Source: Mallotus nudiflorus
Taxonomy: Eukaryota; Streptophyta; Magnoliopsida; Malpighiales; Euphorbiaceae
Assembly: GCA_947683625.1 (NCBI GenBank)
Contig: CANTUR010000037.1
Location: 1,054,001 to 1,118,000, forward strand
Length of the DNA: 64,000 nucleotides
Reading direction: 5' to 3'
Shown: one piece after another, positions 61,501 to 64,000 of the stretch
Numbering within the stretch: position 1 is the stretch's first letter
Layout of the letters: every line of letters begins with the position of its first letter
Translations under genes and position numbers: made by a program
The notes under the pieces: generated by a model
What the model was told of the DNA's origin: nothing
Database searches by the model: none
What the model saw: the letters and a program-made list of their open reading frames with translations, nothing else

Positions 61501-62239
61501 GTTTTTAAAGTGATCAGTTGCAATCCATCCATTACTTACTAGCTTTTAGTCAGCTACAACCCTTATGTTGCCCGCCTTTGATACTAAAGTCCATAACTAC
61601 TCATGATTAACTGCAATCCTTTCATTACTCATTGATTCATTCTAATCAAATTACAACCCTTACATTGCTCGCCCTTGCTATTGTAATCCATAATTACTTG
61701 CGATTTTTATCTTTGGTTGTTTGCTTCGAATGCTTGAATTTTTTGTGCTAACTGATTGGAATTTGTGCTGATTTCTTTGAATTTTTGCATTGATTATTTT
61801 GATCAACTACCTTTATTACAGTTAATTTTGATTAACTTAATTGTTCTAGTGATGATTCCACATATTGGGTTTATTTTCTTTTGGACTTGCTATTCCTAAA
61901 GACTTGTTAAATTAGTTTCAGTATGATAATTGTACAAAAAAGTAAATTATATTTTTGAAAATTTACTAGAAAATTCATCACTTTATCACGAGAATATGTG
62001 CACTCAATGAATCTTACTAATTTTGATTTTCATGACTATCATTTATTCGCCATTCATAAAAGACAAAGGTATCATTAATCATCTTATGTTGAGAGCATAT
62101 TTTTTACTAAGTGAAAAGCTTACTTCCATACTTAATTTTAGAGAGAATTTGCTAAATAAAGCTTATCAAAATTAAGCATAAAAAGATCAAATTTTGAGTA
62201 TTAAAATAGTCTTTGAGTTATCAATGTGCTTTTCTTCCT

Positions 62240-62690
62240 TATTTGAGTATTCCCCCACCTTTCTGATATTACTCAACATGGATACCATTAGAAAGGTCCT
62301 TTGGATACTCATACTTTTATAGAGCATTAGAGTAAATAGAGTAGTTTTTAGCATGGTCCTCTTTTAGTATTCCCTCGCCTTTTTTATATTACTCAACATG
62401 GATACCATTGGAAAGGTCCTTTGGATACTCATACTTTTATAGAGCATTGGAGTAAATAGAGCAGTTTTTAGCATGGTCCTTTTTTAGTATTCCCTAACCT
62501 TTCTTGTATTACTTAGCGTGGATATTGCCAAAGGTTTCATGTTGACACTCTTACTCATTTCTGAGAATTGAAGTAAATTATGCTTGCTTTTATTTCAATT
62601 CCACCTTTCTTGTATTACTCAGCATGGATACCATCAAGGGTTTTTGTACTGGTACTCATTTCTGAGCATTGGAGTAGATTATATGCACAT
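62240..62690. repeat. Tandem array, 120-bp unit, about 3.5 copies
   Basis: The words TATTACTCAACATGGATACC, AAAGGTCCTTTGGATACTCA and GCATGGTCCT recur at exactly 120-base steps (62249, 62369 and 62489 for the TATTCCC start). A partial fourth copy follows with CTCAGCATGGATACCAT. Confidence 0.92.
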
Positions 62691-63519
62691 TTATCATTCA
62701 AAAGATTGAAATGATACTCTAAAATTCAAGAAATTTATACTATAAGTCCATAGATTTTGTTTTTACATATTCTTTCCCTCATTTGGGTGTAAAGCAAGCA
62801 TTAATTTAATTAGAGTTTATAAACTCTCAACACAAAGCTATTAACTGAACATTTGAATTTTATGAGGCTAATAAAAGAAAGTTGCTAAAATCATAGTTCA
62901 TGATATTTTTTTTTTGCACATGATCTTATGAAGTGGATGAAATTCCTTTCAATTTGTGAATTTTATGATTGAGATGCATTTTATTGTGAAAACTAAAGAG
63001 ATAAAGTTATGTTATTTCCATTGATGCTTTGTCAGGGTATTTTCCATATAGTTTGATATTCTAATGAGCGATTGTCATTTGCCATCTTAACCATTCTCAT
63101 TGACGTGCTAGTTTTTTTCTCCTTCTTCATTCTCTTTTATTTTTCCATGCACAAAATACTATAAGTTAGTCATGTCTATTTGAAGAAATTTTATCAAAAT
63201 ATAATGTTGTTCTTTTGCACTCCCTTTTAATTGTGATGATGATATCTCTAATCACAAAGGTCATGATACTCCACCATTAAGGTCATGGCCTAAGGCTAAA
63301 TTTATCTTTTTGTCATTCTATTAATGATATGGTAGAGGGATTCATTCCTTTTCTTGATATCTCCTATCAAAAAAATTTTTAAGAGTTAGATGTCTTATTT
63401 CATGATCAGAGAAGTTTTTAGAGTGCATTTATCTTAAATTTTGAGTGCATTCTTCCCTTTTTAGGGCTAACATGTGTATTGCTAACATGTTAGACCTTTT
63501 TATTATCACTTTTTACACC

Positions 63520-64000
63520 TTATACTAGTCTCGATGTTGTGAAATTTTTGCTCTGACTAGTTACGAGTTTATTGAGGTTCTCTAGGCATTCAATGCCCCA
63601 TCTTTTATTTGAGCATTTTTATCTTAGAGGTATAGTTAGGAGCATTTATTAGAGCAGATTCCCATTGATCCAAATGAGGTACGCTTATCTTTTACTACTC
63701 TTTATGTTATTGACTATCTTTTACTTTTGCAATTCATAGGAGCAGGGTTTCCTTTTATTGAGACTCCAGGTGATATTCTAAATAATGCTCCAAATGAGAA
63801 TATAGAGATGGATGTTAAGTCTAAGGAGCTTGAGACTCCTATCTAGTCCCTTGAGGTTACCAGGATGATGTTTTTGCAAGTATTATTTTTAGTGATATTC
63901 CCTTGCTAGATAGGCCCATGAAGCATCAAGTTCATCTTGACAGCATCATCCCTCTTATCTTCACTCATTCAGATGCTTCATATGTGAATACTTTGACTAC
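63520..64000 (+). other. Possible start of an antisense spliced gene in Tat-like element 3
   Basis: The plus strand has a segment LLEQIPIDPNE ending at a GTACGC donor (63678), an intron-like T-rich stretch and a TTCATAG acceptor at 63739. It is followed by an open frame GAGFPFIETPGDILNNAPNE, NIEMDVKSKELETPI. This is where the antisense genes of elements 1 and 2 begin. No domain is recognisable and a stop follows soon, so the call is weak. Confidence 0.3.

Larger units (their letters stand above)
57899..64000 (-). mobile_element. Tat-like element 3, 3' portion (continues past the window)
   Basis: The minus strand shows the 3' LTR (57899-60310), a polypurine tract (60311-60330) and a long 3' region with two large tandem arrays. 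The LTR is the same family as the solo LTR at 15296-17642. Gag-pol would lie beyond 64000. The expected target site copy at this end would be GCTCC (57894-57898); the partner is outside the window. Confidence 0.75.

Overview
The window looks like a retrotransposon-rich, AT-rich plant nuclear genome, most likely a dicot. It holds large nested LTR retrotransposons of plant-type lineages (Ty1/copia, Ty3/gypsy Tat/Ogre-like, and a Tekay/Del-type chromovirus), a Cf-type receptor-like protein gene, a plant Nudix hydrolase fragment with spliceosomal exon borders, and many AT/GT microsatellites. I saw no rRNA or tRNA gene, no CRISPR array and no bacterial-style operon. Every protein-coding locus I can recognise is broken. 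The species cannot be fixed from the sequence alone.

Layout. 1-2200: a minus-strand copia relic in which gag runs directly into reverse transcriptase (RT) across an internal deletion. 2814-3136: two exons of a Nudix hydrolase pseudogene (minus). Its upstream intron is split by a 17.3-kb Tat/Ogre-like element (3152-20466, plus) with LTRs, tRNA-type primer site, gag, RT, two RNase H domains and integrase, then an antisense spliced gene with a plant mobile domain, tandem arrays, a nested solo LTR (15296-17642) and the 3' LTR. 20467-21949: Nudix flank and a degenerate terminal-inverted-repeat element. 21955-31264: a second Tat-like element (minus) with short LTRs, a perfect TAAAT target duplication and an antisense gene of the 'putative gypsy type transposon' family.

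32494-35443: an LRR receptor-like protein pseudogene (minus), the only clear host gene of appreciable length. 35507-39739: AT-rich intergenic DNA. 39740-42752: a solo chromovirus-type LTR. 43988-44573: a Mutator-type MITE with long inverted repeats, lying inside an LTR-like relic. 44845-55937: a chromovirus with 3.4-kb LTRs whose gag is split by a 1.5-kb copia-type solo LTR with a perfect GCTTC target duplication. Its 3' LTR is cut at about 55937 by a minus-strand element (55938-57898), which is itself cut at 57899 by the 3' end of a third Tat-like element (57899 to beyond 64000).

Common themes. The three Tat-like elements share one 3' architecture: an antisense gene (clear in two, possible in the third), then species of tandem repeats, then polypurine tract and 3' LTR. 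All four reverse transcriptases have lost one or both catalytic aspartates of the YxDD box. Many in-frame stops sit where tryptophan or glutamine is expected, as deamination of methylated cytosines would produce. Nothing here looks able to move by itself. The most interesting signals are the antisense captured genes, the retrotransposon-split Nudix gene and the datable nesting order.
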